Origin: Takifugu bimaculatus
Taxonomy: Eukaryota; Chordata; Actinopteri; Tetraodontiformes; Tetraodontidae
NCBI GenBank assembly: GCA_004026145.2
Contig: CP034979.1
Coordinates: 7,271,888-7,335,887, forward strand
Length of the DNA: 64,000 nt
Direction: 5' to 3'
Each line of letters opens with the position of its first letter. Position 1 is the stretch's first letter. Made by a program: the position numbers and the translations under genes. Below are positions 42,178-54,283 of this stretch, in pieces. The notes under the pieces were generated by a model that saw only the letters and a list, made by a program, of their open reading frames with translations, was not told the DNA's origin and searched no databases.

Positions 42178-42760
42178 TCAAACCACAATCTTAAATGCAT
42201 TTCTGTGTGCCCTCCATCTCTGAAAGAGTGTTTCATATATGCCACAAGCCTGGGAAAAAAGAGGGGAAGAAATGAAGCTCCTACATCATGTCTGAGCTCA
42301 CAGAGCATGTGAAATAGATCTATTCATCTTCAAGATGAGGAAAAGTGCTGAGAGTACAAAATTTTCTTACCTGGGCTAACGCAGATGGTAGAAGCTCAAA
42401 CTCACATCTCTTCTGTCTGAGGACATGCACATGCATGTGACTTGCAAGGTTTTCAGCCAGAGGCTTGTAAACGTGGCACATCAGCCCTAAAAATGGGACC
42501 GAAGAAAGCAGCAAGTCTAAATGCATTTACTGTCTTAAACTTGTTTCTACCATCTGCACACATCTGTGCGATGGAGGGCGACCCGGGAACGGCTTCGTTT
42601 ACAAAGGGAGACACGTCTGAATGCAGTGGATTCAGGATGCTCTGTTTGATGTGCTGAAGCTCTTCCTGATGTTGGCCATCTACTTTGATCTTATGAAAGA
42701 AAATAAGCACAAATCCCAAAGTCCTGATGGAGAGATTAGTGTCCACATATGCATAAACAT
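42178..42760 (-). CDS. Unidentified three-exon coding block (3' end of an unknown gene or a remnant)
   Basis: Three minus-strand blocks join in frame with canonical borders: 42551-42760 (or 42551-42689 with an alternative acceptor at 42690), 42371-42486 and 42178-42249 (TGA). The joined product includes IKVDGQHQEELQHIKQSILN, FVNEAVPGSPSIAQMCADGL, LRQKRCEFELLPSALAQ and, at the end, ACGIYETLFQRWRAHRNAFK followed by IVV. The last acceptor has a strong pyrimidine tract (CTTCCCCTCTTTTTTCCCAG). Introns are 64 and 121 bp. I do not recognise the protein and found no initiator ATG or upstream exon with confidence, nor a clear poly(A) signal. It may be the tail of a gene with unseen upstream exons, a decayed copy, or chance. 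Confidence 0.35.
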
Positions 42761-43640
42761 CTGAGAGGTGTTAAACTAGGGCGCTGGTCAGGTCACATGA
42801 CTATATAAACTCAGGAGGCTACAGCAGGTCCTCATTTCCCAACATCTGAGGGTGTTTGTACGTCTGATAATTACCCCAGCTAAGGAGGATTGGATGATTT
42901 ACGAGGCCGCTCTCATTTAGCTTAGGAAGATCTGTGCTTTGCCAGGTGTTTGTATTGGATATTATAAAAAATAATTAGACCAGACTGATTAGATACTGTT
43001 CATGCATACAGAAAGATGGTCTGTTGATGTTTGTACAAACCCAAATTACAACCTTATTGTCTCATCAAAAACATCTAAGATGGTGTGAAGCCATCTCCAG
43101 CAACAGTCAGAGATCTGAGTGAAGTTCAGTTTACTAATTACCACCAGCCATAAACAAGCAGCTCTAATGGTCAACCTGCACAAACAAGGCTTTGTTTGTG
43201 TCCATTTCACATTTCATTTCTCATTAAATCAGAATTTCAGGGATAGAATATTCAGCTATCTGGTGGAATTCTCGCTGGACTAAAAAACTTTTTATAGTAA
43301 GAAAGCTCACATCTCATGAGCTGCTACAGCTTTAACTTTCTTTAAGTTCGAGAAGCTTCAGAGGCCAATGGTGATGTGGAGATTAAAGGCGATGAGAGGT
43401 GCTGCACCGTTGGTGGCTTGGGTCGCTGTCTGACCTCCACAGTACAGACACAAAAGAGGTGTAACACATGTGATCACATCTGCAGCCACATCTTTCTACC
43501 CTTGCTTGACCTGAAGGGTTGCTGCTTGACCTTGTTAGAGCTACTCCCGAGATCCCAGTCTCACCATAACAAGGACATTGGGTAATAAACTATTAAAAGC
43601 ATCATTACAGATCATCAGACAGGATAATGACATGACACTC
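42761..43640. other. Stretch upstream of the unidentified block
   Basis: No recognisable exon on either strand. A TATATAAA-like string occurs at 42802-42809 on the plus strand, with no gene to go with it. Confidence 0.4.
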
Positions 43641-44130
43641 AAAATAATAATATTTAAACAACTTCCAAAGTCTTTTAGTGACTTTGTTGTTTTTTCAGAT
43701 TTTCCAGGCAGATTAATGTGGAATTGATCGATTTGCAGATGTAATTAGCATCTTCTGCATAGATGCATAATAATCATATATTTGCCTGCTGGTTTGAAAG
43801 TATTAATTGTCTTCATTAACAAAAGGCCTTAATTGAATAACAATTAACAAAGTTAGTGATGGTATTGACACAGCAGAGTGGCTCCATTGTGTTTTGATCA
43901 CGGAACCACCTTTATCAAATTGATATTCTGTGTGTTGGACTGTGTAATGACTAATATCATATTTGCCTTATTAGTTAATGAGAGGGGCTCAGTCAGGCGT
44001 AAATCTGGCATCGCTCGTGTTTAACAGGTAGGAACCATATGTTGCCTTAATCAGGTGGCAGAATCACATTTAAGCCTAAAATTGTCTATTAATAAAGGTA
44101 GCTAGTAAAACAACTAATTCAATTTTGGGT
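43640..44130. promoter_or_regulatory. Candidate conserved non-coding element upstream of dach1
   Basis: About 490 bp, AT-rich, free of simple repeats and dense in TAAT/ATTA homeodomain cores (ATTAATTG, TTCATTAAC, CTTAATTG, CAATTAAC, TAATGACTAATA) and an ATTGTG Sox-type site. It does not code. Such composition is typical of developmental enhancers, and DACH1 is known to be surrounded by deeply conserved enhancers. This is inference from composition only. Confidence 0.4.
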
Positions 44131-44499
44131 GAGGCGAGCAGCTGTTCCTGCATGCGTCCAACCTTGTTCCCTGCTTTCTTCTTCATCTTTTTAACATTTA
44201 ACAGACTGTTTGTTTCTCAACTTTTCCTGTAGAAAATCAAGATGGAGGTTGAACGAGCTGTCCACTCTCCTTTAAAGAAGACAATACAAGGCGTTCCGCA
44301 CTGACAGGCAGCTTTGTGAATGTGTGAACATGGAAGAGAAAGAGAGAAGGAAGACTGCCAGAGAGTGAAGAGCAAGTGATGATGTGCATGTTAGAAAAGA
44401 ATGAAGTTTGTGTGTGTGTGTGTGTGTGGTGTGTGTGCGTGCGCTTTACAGTGACAGCTTGTATTCTCCGTGATTAATGATGTGCTGTGTGACTTGATA

Positions 44500-44640
44500 A
44501 GTGCTTTGGAGGACCAACGCTTGTTTCAATTAGACCTTGTGAAGGTCACAATGCCGCGCCGGCCTCTCATTATCATATCCATAATCAATCCACATTATCA
44601 TCGCACAATGTGGATTGGATGTGTGATATCTTAGTCACAC
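44500..44640. promoter_or_regulatory. Candidate regulatory element with an 11-bp perfect inverted repeat
   Basis: Contains AAGGTCAC (nuclear-receptor half site), repeated ATTATCAT motifs and a perfect inverted repeat: CAATCCACATT at 44586-44596 and AATGTGGATTG at 44607-44617, with a 10-bp spacer. About 2.2 kb upstream of the dach1 start. Confidence 0.4.
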
Positions 44641-44683
44641 ACACACTGATAAGCACACACACACTAACACCTAATCACATACC

Positions 44684-44731
<48 letters not shown>

Positions 44732-45789
44732 CTAACTTCACTTAACGTTGATTTGAGTCATAACAGTTACTGTCAGGATGGATTGTCTGCTCAGATTAAG
44801 AGTGTGTTTCTATGAATTAAGCAGCGCTGATGGTGGTGGCATTTCAGATCCCCTTTGTAGACACAAATGCCAAAACATCATTCTGTCACCTCCTCCTTCT
44901 CTTCACAACACACACACACACACACCACACACACACAGCCTACACATCTTTCCCAAGACCTCAGAGTCTCTTGAATAGAGGCAAAGTGATTGGTGTGTTT
45001 TCTTTCTCTAATGAGAACAGATTGAGTGGTATTTACACTTCATGGGATGATCTAACCACCTACACATTTCCTTCATGCTTCTTCTGCTTCGTGGCCAAAT
45101 CAGATGTGTAGCAATGACCAGAGGTGGGTCTTCCAGACATGAAAGCAACATGATCTTTAGGCCATGACAACCACACAGTTCAAAAGAAATGTAACAAAAG
45201 TTATGTTTGAAGAAGTGAGTGAGCACTGAGGTAGCAGAGGTGACCCAACCTATGATTTAGGAGCCAACCACAGAACAGAGTGATGACCTTGGATGCGAAC
45301 TAAACAAGTGACATTCATCTTTAAGAAATGATCGTGTTTATTTTTCATCACCTATTGAAGTTTTATTCTTCAATAACAGAGTTGACAGCACATGTTGGAC
45401 CATTTCATGGCCTTTTAAGCACAATAGCTGCAGGAGGAATGAAACCTTTGGCCTTCCTGTGATAGGACAAAGGAGACTCCACCATGCTGTAAAGCCATAT
45501 GTGTCCTGGTTGTGTCCAATAAAATCAGAGGTGACAATTCTAATCATTTCTGTAAGCTCCAACACTCAGTAGATCTTTCAGCTCAAATCAGCAGCCTGAG
45601 GGATTAATACTTTTACATGTGGGAAATAATACCAGCAGCCATGCCTGGTTCACTCTTCTGGCTCTTTGCTCTAGTTTCTACAGATGGGGAGAAGAAGAGT
45701 CAGTGACATTTGGTTTTGGCAGGGAAAAGGCCAGACTCAGCAGGAGTTATCAAAGGCAAAAAGTAAAAAGTTTGCCTTATCTGCCAGCC

Positions 45790-45827
<38 letters not shown>

Positions 45828-46165
45828 CCTGGAGATACTCATGTTAAGCATAATTAAGCAGATTTGATTAGCATCAAGCCTGGCTTCCTCTCTTGACTTT
45901 TAATGAATGTAAATCTACCATCTACCTCCTAAAGATTAATTTCTGCCAATTAAAAAACACAAGAGGGTTTATAGGAGGGGGTATGAGGAAAAGAGTGTTC
46001 AAGTCCTTTGAGTTGGAGTACAGTCAGAGTTTTATCCTCTTGTCTTAAGGTGTGATGGTCTCCGGAGATCTCCCCCCTTCTCTCCCCCTTACGACCAAGA
46101 TCATTATCAACACAATGTTCCGTGAAAGCCACTTTGAAAGAACTGCAAGCTCCATATGTAAATGA

Positions 46166-46196
<31 letters not shown>

Positions 46197-46762
46197 CTGT
46201 GAGAGAGAGAAAGAGAGAGAGAGAACGCAGTGCAAGGAACAGGTAAAGAGGTCAATTTGTCAAAGCAAGGTTATTGTTCTATTAATACTGATGATACTGA
46301 TAATAATAACAAAAACAACAGTGATAATAAAATAATGACTTTTCTTCATCTGTGTCCAGTGAACAAAGCTGATTGTTTTGGTGTTTTTGTCAGCCTAGAA
46401 GCATCAAGATCAGGGCATCATTTTTCCAATGAAGGCTTTATAAATAGTTTTCTGAAAAGTTTATACATGTATAGGATACTCCCCCCCCCCCCCCCCACGA
46501 ACATATCCAGGCTCCTCCTCCCATGATGATGTGACAGGGTCTTCAGCTCTCCTCAGTTTGATCCAACTATTATAAAATCTGTGTTTCGGACCTGCTCTCT
46601 TCTCTTGCATTCATCTCTACCAACCCCCTCTCTCTTCTCTCTTCTCTCTTCTCTCTTCCCCCTCTCTCTTCTATTTCTCTCTCTATTTCTCTCTCTCTGT
46701 CAATGCAACTTTCTTAAATAGTTTACTTGGTAGTTGCCCCCCCCCCCCCCAAGTGATCGGGA
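44641..46762 (+). other. dach1 5' flank
   Basis: Holds (CA)n at about 44689-44724, (CT)n at 45791-45825, poly-C at about 46482-46497, a CTCTCTT-repeat tract at about 46627-46700 and a C14 run at 46737-46750 that ends 12 bp before the dach1 ATG. The dach1 promoter and 5' UTR must be in the right-hand part; no TATA box was seen. Confidence 0.5.
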
Positions 46763-47355
46763 ATGTCTACCATGGCCACTCCGGCTGCTCCGGCGCTGCT
46801 CTCCACGGCTCCGCAGGCGCACCACCCGGCTCCATGCTCCGGCTCTCCGACCACCATCTCTCCGCCACCTGCGGCCGCTTCCGCCGCTTCCTCCCCGGCT
46901 CCTCCGGTCGCTCACTCGTTGCTGCTGCACCAGTTCCGAGGGGACTTCTTACTTCCGAACGGGAGCCCGTTAAAGAGCGGAGGAGCTCCGCTCTCCAGCA
47001 GCGCTAAGCCGGTCTACGCCACCCCGTCCCCCGTGGAGAGCACGCCACAGAACAACGAGTGCAGACTGGTGGAGGTGAAAGGGGCCAAACTGGCCTCGTT
47101 CACGGTCAAAGACAGGGAACTCATCTGTCTGCCGCAGGCTTTCGACGTGTTTCTCAAGCACCTGGTCGGGGGGCTTCACACCGTCTACACGAAGCTGAAA
47201 AGGCTCGACATCACACCGGTAGTCTGCAACGTGGAGCAGGTCCGTGTGCTGCGGGGCCTGGGGGCCATCGCCCCCGGTGTGAACCGGTGCAAGCTGATCT
47301 CCAGGCAGGACTTCGAGACGCTTTACAACGACTGCACCAACGCAAAGTAAGTCTG

Positions 47356-47392
<37 letters not shown>

Positions 47393-48263
47393 TCTGTGTG
47401 TGTGCGAGAGAAATGTGCTACCTGAACTCAGAAAAAAGTTTGTGAAGAATATCATTTTTCTTATTATTGCTATAGCCTTTCAATATCACTTTATAAACAA
47501 CAAACCACGAAAGGCTGAGGTGTGATGTATGATGTAGGTTATAGATTAAGATTAAAAGTTGTTGGCAGGTTATTAAATACTGATAGTGGGTGATTAGATT
47601 CATGTTATAATGACTTGTTAATAAAAGGATGATGAAGAGATTTAGGCATCTTAAAAACTCTTAAAAGTTTGCCATGTTATCACAGACTGTGATCTGTCAC
47701 TGCTCACGCGCGCGCGCACACACACACAACACACACACTGTCTCTCTGAAACACACAGCACACATTGAATCTGACACTGTCATTTTGAGAAATTGATTCT
47801 TCACAGAAATTAATTATTTTCCTTCTGGCCCCAAGCGGCAGCTTAAATCAGGAACAGCTCTCTGCCTCCCTCTCTCATCCCTGTGCTCGCTTTCCTTCCC
47901 TAATAACTTGCTGTCTTATCATATCAACACTATTTAGCCCTGAGTATCAGAACAGAGGAGATGATTAAATGAATTCTGCTGTTTATGATGTGATTATGTA
48001 GATGAGTTGTTTTGAGGAGTCAGATGGTGACCGGCTCCATGGGTCTCCATACAGAGACCAGTCCCGATGTCTCACTGAGCTTCCAAACACATGAAGCTAG
48101 GTGGAGGGGTCACATTAACACCACCTGTCCTGGAATTCACACTTGGAAAGAGTATAGAAGTTTACAGCTTTATAACAGCAGTGCTTCTTTTTGGATGCAG
48201 GTTTCAACAACATCTTATAGAATCTGTGTCTGGTGGCTCATGCTGTTGTGTCAGGTGTTGATG

Positions 48264-48347
<84 letters not shown>

Positions 48348-48763
48348 CTTGCTTGCCTGTCTGTCTGCCTGTCCTGTCTGTCTCCTCTGACACCACACAG
48401 CACCTCATGTTCTCTATAGAATGAATCTGTAATGGTCTTCAGTGGTTTGGAACATGGAACAGAACTTTGGGATGGGGCTACAGGTCAGCAGGTGACTGAA
48501 GGTGGAGCAGGGCAGCAGGTCTCAGCTGATTGTTCAGGAGCCCAGATACATGCTCCTCATTCCTCTAACTTTACATCCCAACAGCCTGCTTTTTTGCCTT
48601 TTTTCTCTGTAATTGTGACACACACCCACACAAACAGCCATACACACACAGACGGTCACGCTGGTGTGTTTTCTGCTAAATGACATTAGTTCCACAGAGG
48701 GAACATGGTGTGTAGAAGGCAACCTGATCCTCTGTTCTTTTCTTTTATCCTTACAAAGCAGCA

Positions 48764-48845
<82 letters not shown>

Positions 48846-49195
48846 GGTGGACTCTTCAAAGCTGAGCCCTACTGTCATAACTCACTGTCAAAGTCAGCAG
48901 TATTAAGATGAAGAGGAGAGCTCTTTCTCACTGTGTGTGTATGTGTGTGTGTGTCTGTGTATATCTTTGAGTCTGTGTGTCTGTGTGAGAGTGTGTGTAT
49001 GTGTGAGAGTGTGTGTCTGTATGTGTTTGAGTCTGTGTCTCTGTGAGAGAGTGTGTATATGTGTGTACTGTATATGTGAATGTGTGTGCGCGCGCGCGTG
49101 TGTGCAAAGGGTTGATCAGCTCATCTTTAACCTCTACTTTTTTTTGATGTTTTATAGAGAAGAAGTGATGAGAGAGAGGGTGTCTTCATAACTTC

Positions 49196-49274
<79 letters not shown>

Positions 49275-52200
49275 CTGCTACCGATCACCACCTCAGTCTC
49301 TCAAAGCCAGTAGCTGTTTCAGTATTTTGACTCTAACACTTCCTCCTCTTTTATTATGTTTCTCTCACCGCTACCTGTTTGTGTGTAAGTGTTTTTGTGT
49401 GTGTATTAGTGAGGAACAGAGAGATCCATCATCTTTGTTTTGTTTCTGTGTCACCTGTGCTAAGCTCCAGCTGCCATGTTTGGCGTTTCATGTTTCATGT
49501 AACACACATGCTATGTAAGGAGTGCAGCCATTAAAAAACATGTGTGTGCTTGAAAGTTTGTGTATGTGTGTGCGGGTGTGTGTGTATGTGTGTACAAAGT
49601 GGTAAACTTGTCAAAATCAGACTGGTGGTGCCGTGTGCAGGAAGACTGGTTCTGCTGGAGAAGGCAAAGATTGATGCTGTGATCACCTGAAATTAAGGTC
49701 TGAAAAAAGCTGTGTGTGAGGTTGGCAGGAAGAGACCCAGGCTGGTCACAGCAAGGATCTTCTGATACCAACTCACATTCCATGGTCACCGCAGAGAGAG
49801 AGTGAGAGAGAGTGTGTGCGTCTGTGTGTATGTGTGTGTGTGTGTGAGAGAGAGAGAAAGAGTCCAGAGCATTGGCATGAGGTGGGACGTCTGGGTGAGA
49901 TTTTAATTAAAGTTTGAGACAAATAGGTCATGCGCCACACACCCCCTCCTCCACACATGCACACACATGCATTATACACTCTCATATACACACATTCACA
50001 CAATACACTGTTTTCTCATCCCCCTCCCCTCTCTCATTCCATCCCCTCAGCTTGATGACTTTTCCATGAAAGGCTTTTTCATTAATCCTACCTCAGGGAA
50101 CTGGTGCTCTCCAATCTCACACACACTCCAAAAAACCCAAAAAACACTCATGTGCACAGCGCACACATCGACCTCCCTCTACGGGTCATTTTAATGTATC
50201 AGCACAGTTGCAGACTAAACACAAAATAAGTTCTTTGTGCCTCCTAAACTGCAACAAATACAAAGACACCAGCTCCATGTGGCCACGATTCAGACACACA
50301 CACACACACACTGGCCATTAATTAGCGCATGTGAACGTCAGCCAGTAAGAAGGAAGCAGCTGCAGTAAACTCCAGATGCAGGCTTTGGTCTGTGTTCATG
50401 TTTTAACTTAACTACTCAGTCACACTCTTGATACACTCTTATTATAGTGTTGCTATTACTGTAGTGTTACATTGTTGTTACGGTGTTGGTACATGCACAA
50501 ACACTACACACATACACACTCACACATACACACTCACACACATTCACTCACACACACTAAAGATTTGTAGAATTTCATTGCATTATGCAGCCTGTCTGTC
50601 ATGTCCTGTAAGTATGTGTCTCGTGGTCTATAGGCCTGTGTGTGGGTGTGTGTGAGAGAGTGTGTGTGGGGTGTGCATGTATGTGTGTATGTGTGTGAGA
50701 TATCTGGTGTCAGCTGTCACATCCCAGTCGGTCTTGGCCCATAATAAGAGACAATAATAACAACTCATTAAAACTGAGGGCAGGAACTGTGGAGCTCATC
50801 GGCTCATCAAATTAACCTTTGAACACACTACACACACACACACACACACACAGACACACACACACGCGCAAACAGGGTACCTGTTTCTCTCCTACAGTTA
50901 GTGACTACACAGTCTCTTTGTGGCCCCCCCAACGGTGGGTGTGTCAACAGGGGATTGGTCCTTTCTGCTGGGTAATTGATGAATTATATGCAATATGCAA
51001 ATGAAGCGCCATTAATCTCTTGACTGACAGCTTTGTTTATGGGGCTTTAATGACGGCTGGATTAGATTCTAATTAAAATCTGCTTTAAGACGCCTCCACA
51101 CTAGGAAGCTGCTGCTGGTGCTCCTGTTGCCGCTGCTGTTGCTGCTGCTGCCGTTGCTGCTTTGCTGCTGTTGCTGCTGCTGTCACTGCTCTGCTGCTGC
51201 TGCTGTCACCTCTCTGCTGCTATGTCTCTCTGTTTTGTCACTCTTTCCCACCATTTCAGGCTCTCTCTCCTCAGCCATCTTTGTATCTCTGTGCCAGTGT
51301 GTTTGTGAAAGGAGCTGAATTGTGCTTCTTGTCATGAAGCCTGATGTGTCCCGTGTCATTTTCCCTGTCAGGACATTCACACCATTTCGTCAGAGCCAAA
51401 GTGATGTTTGACAGCTTTTCACAGATTTCCTCTCCAACTGATGGAGCATGTCTGGCTCAATTAAAGCGTATGAATCTGCTTGTAGTCACAGCTTTTACTA
51501 TGACATGGAAAAGAACAATGGGGGAAGGCTGGGAAGGGATGGAGGTGTGCAAACACATTTAATAAGCAAACAAAGGAGTAAGCTGAACAGTAATGAGGTG
51601 CTTTAGGGGAACTGCCTTTCTGCTTGCTTGTATCCACAGGGAGATCAAATTGCTGCGTCCTGCAGCATTCTTGAAACTGGTCTGGTTTCATTGTTTAGCT
51701 TGTTGACTCCTCAGCAGGTTCAGAGGTTTGTTTCTTGTGAAAAGGCCACCCATCTTTTGCTCAGCATGAATTACAGACTAATGGAGGACAGTTTTCAGAC
51801 TGCTTCCTAACTAACCTCAGCTTTGGTTTTGTGTTTGCAGCTCGAGACCCGGCCGACCGCCCAAGAGGCTGCAGCCTGGGACTGAGGGCGGGACTCACCA
51901 CATGTTGGCCCACGGCAGTCTGATGCATGCTGGGATCATGCCTCCTGCAGGTGACCACCCAGGCTTTGTCAAAGAACCACACACCATTCAGCTGCTCTTA
52001 ATATCCCAAAATATTGAGCCTGAAAAAGTAACAAAAGTCTGATTATTTCTGTTTGATATTTAAATGAACTGTAGCTCATCGATGAGAAGGTCAAAAAGTA
52101 AGTTTAATATCTCAGTGTTTTAGAGGCAAAATAATCTGTTTTGAGATTTAGATTTTATATTTTATTTTGAAAAGGAAGAAAAAGGAAGTTGCCTTTTAAA

Positions 52201-54211
52201 TTAATCACACATCGATATTGTTCTCCTAAAAGTGGCTAATGATAACAGTATTTGAATAAATCTGTAGTTTAATTAGCATTTGCTACAGTGATAAGAGTGG
52301 ATTAGAATAGAACAGCTGGAATAATGTGGAGGAAAGGATAGCAGCTAATCTGCTCATTACATATGGGCACCAACCCAATGTAAGCAATCCCGATTATTGC
52401 TATTATGTGCAACTGCATTGATTTACACGCTGCTCTTTCTTTGTTGGGTGGACATGAACACTTTAAAGACATTTCTGTCTGCCCATTCAGCTGGTATCAC
52501 ATGGTTGCTCCACTTCAGAAGAGGTGATCTCTGCCAGTTAATATTAAATCCAAATATCAACCGTCCCCATGAGAACGCCTCCCTAACTCTTAATTCCACA
52601 CGCTCAGCCTTGCAAATCCACGCTGGAGTCCCTCTAAAAAGTCTGTTTTGGCTCTGGAGTAAATTATCATCATACGGTGGCTACAGAGGTTGAAATAAAT
52701 GAACTCAAAATAACATATTACAATATAGCAACAATACAGCAGGAATGGAAAGACTACAAATTGGGTAGTCTGGGGAAATTTGTTGTGAGGACCAGCAAAT
52801 GGCCCCAGTTTGCGAGTAAAATAAGGACTGAGGCCTCAGTAGAGTTTCTCCATTCAATATTTCCCGCCCTTTCTACTGAAGTGGAGAGATATTTTCATAC
52901 AGATAGCACATTTAATAAATCCCTATCAGCCACCATGTGTGTGTGTGCGTGTGTGCGCGCGTGCGCACACGCGCATATGTGTATGCGTGTGTGTGTGAGG
53001 TAATTGTTGGCACCCTACTGCAGCTCTTCGAGTTGCCTTTGGCTTTATGCTCTTCAGTCCAGCCTGATCTTTTAATTCTCTTCCTCAAAAGAAGCCATTT
53101 TCTGTGACAGCCGCTTCCTGTCTCTGTTCAAAGGTGCTGGAGTCTGTGTGTGTGTGTGTGTTTTTAAGAGCATCATTCTCATCAACAAAAGAATCTTTTC
53201 CCACCAAAGCCGAGGCCAAGGCATCAATGTCAGTTGTGCTGATTAGAAGTCACCACATGAGAGGACAGAAGAAGACAGCGAGGAGGACGCTTGGGTGAAG
53301 ATCTTTGATGTGTCCTCTTGGTCACAGCCTCTTGGCCTCTGGCTCTCAAACCTACCCACAGGCGAGGCACTGGCTTATGTCCTGCTGTGATGCTGACATT
53401 TGCAAAGGTAAAGTGAGTAAAGATTGAGGAGAACTGGAAGGAGAAGAAGAGACGAAGATAATGGCTCAGTGACAACAGCTCAGTGTCTTTCACAATTTCA
53501 GGAAATTAAGAATTACATTGTGTTTGCGTTTCCACGGTTGTATTGTCCAAGTTTAATAATTCACCGTGTTTGTCTGAATTAGTGTAAGAGATATTTAATT
53601 TTCTTTGTAGGTCAAATCAGCTTCTCCAATTCAGGCCACACAAGTGCTGCTGCATCGCTACTGGTGCTTCTAACTGGACTGGCAGCAGAAGCTAGAGCTC
53701 TGTCTCTAAGCAGAGATGCACAAATGTCTGACACACCAACCAGCTGCTGCAGCACTGGTCTCTGTCCTCCATGACAACCTCTTGCCTCCTCCTCCATCCT
53801 CCACTGGGCTCTTTGCTCTGTCTCTTATTGATTCTTTCCTTTTTCTTTTCTGTATCTGTTTCTGTGGTCCAGATCTGTCTGTCCTGGCCAAGAAGATCAA
53901 GTTGGAGACGATGGCTAGTTACGGCAGCAGCCATCATCTTGGCAGGTCCAACGGAGAGAATGGAGACAGTCCAGGACTGGGTGAGTCCTGAGTCCTCACA
54001 CATACAGTAAAAATACACATGTATGTTTGGTGAGAGTCACAGAAGGATCACATGACATCCTGTAAGCTCAAACACACTCACACACGTCATATTGGAGTGT
54101 TCAGACAGAGAGAGTTTAATCATCTGGGACACAAATGCTACAAAAAGCTGCAACTGAAAAAAATCCTCCATTTGGTATCATTTTAAAGTTGTGGTCACAA
54201 CATACAATCAG

Positions 54212-54283
<72 letters not shown>

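Larger units (their letters stand above)
47347..51840 (+). other. dach1 intron 1
   Basis: 4.5 kb packed with microsatellites: (TG)n 47358-47404, (TGCC)n 48262-48372, (TC)n(TG)n 48765-48842, (CA)n 49201-49273, many TGTG/CACA mixtures at 48930-49110 and 49550-50690, and CTG/CTGCTG-type repeats near 51110-51225. Open frames there are repeat artefacts. A non-repetitive candidate enhancer lies at 50900-51095. Confidence 0.75.

Noticed and set aside
42800..42812. TATATAAA string as a core promoter
   Set aside because: No gene start follows on the plus strand, and the minus-strand block lacks a convincing initiator ATG.
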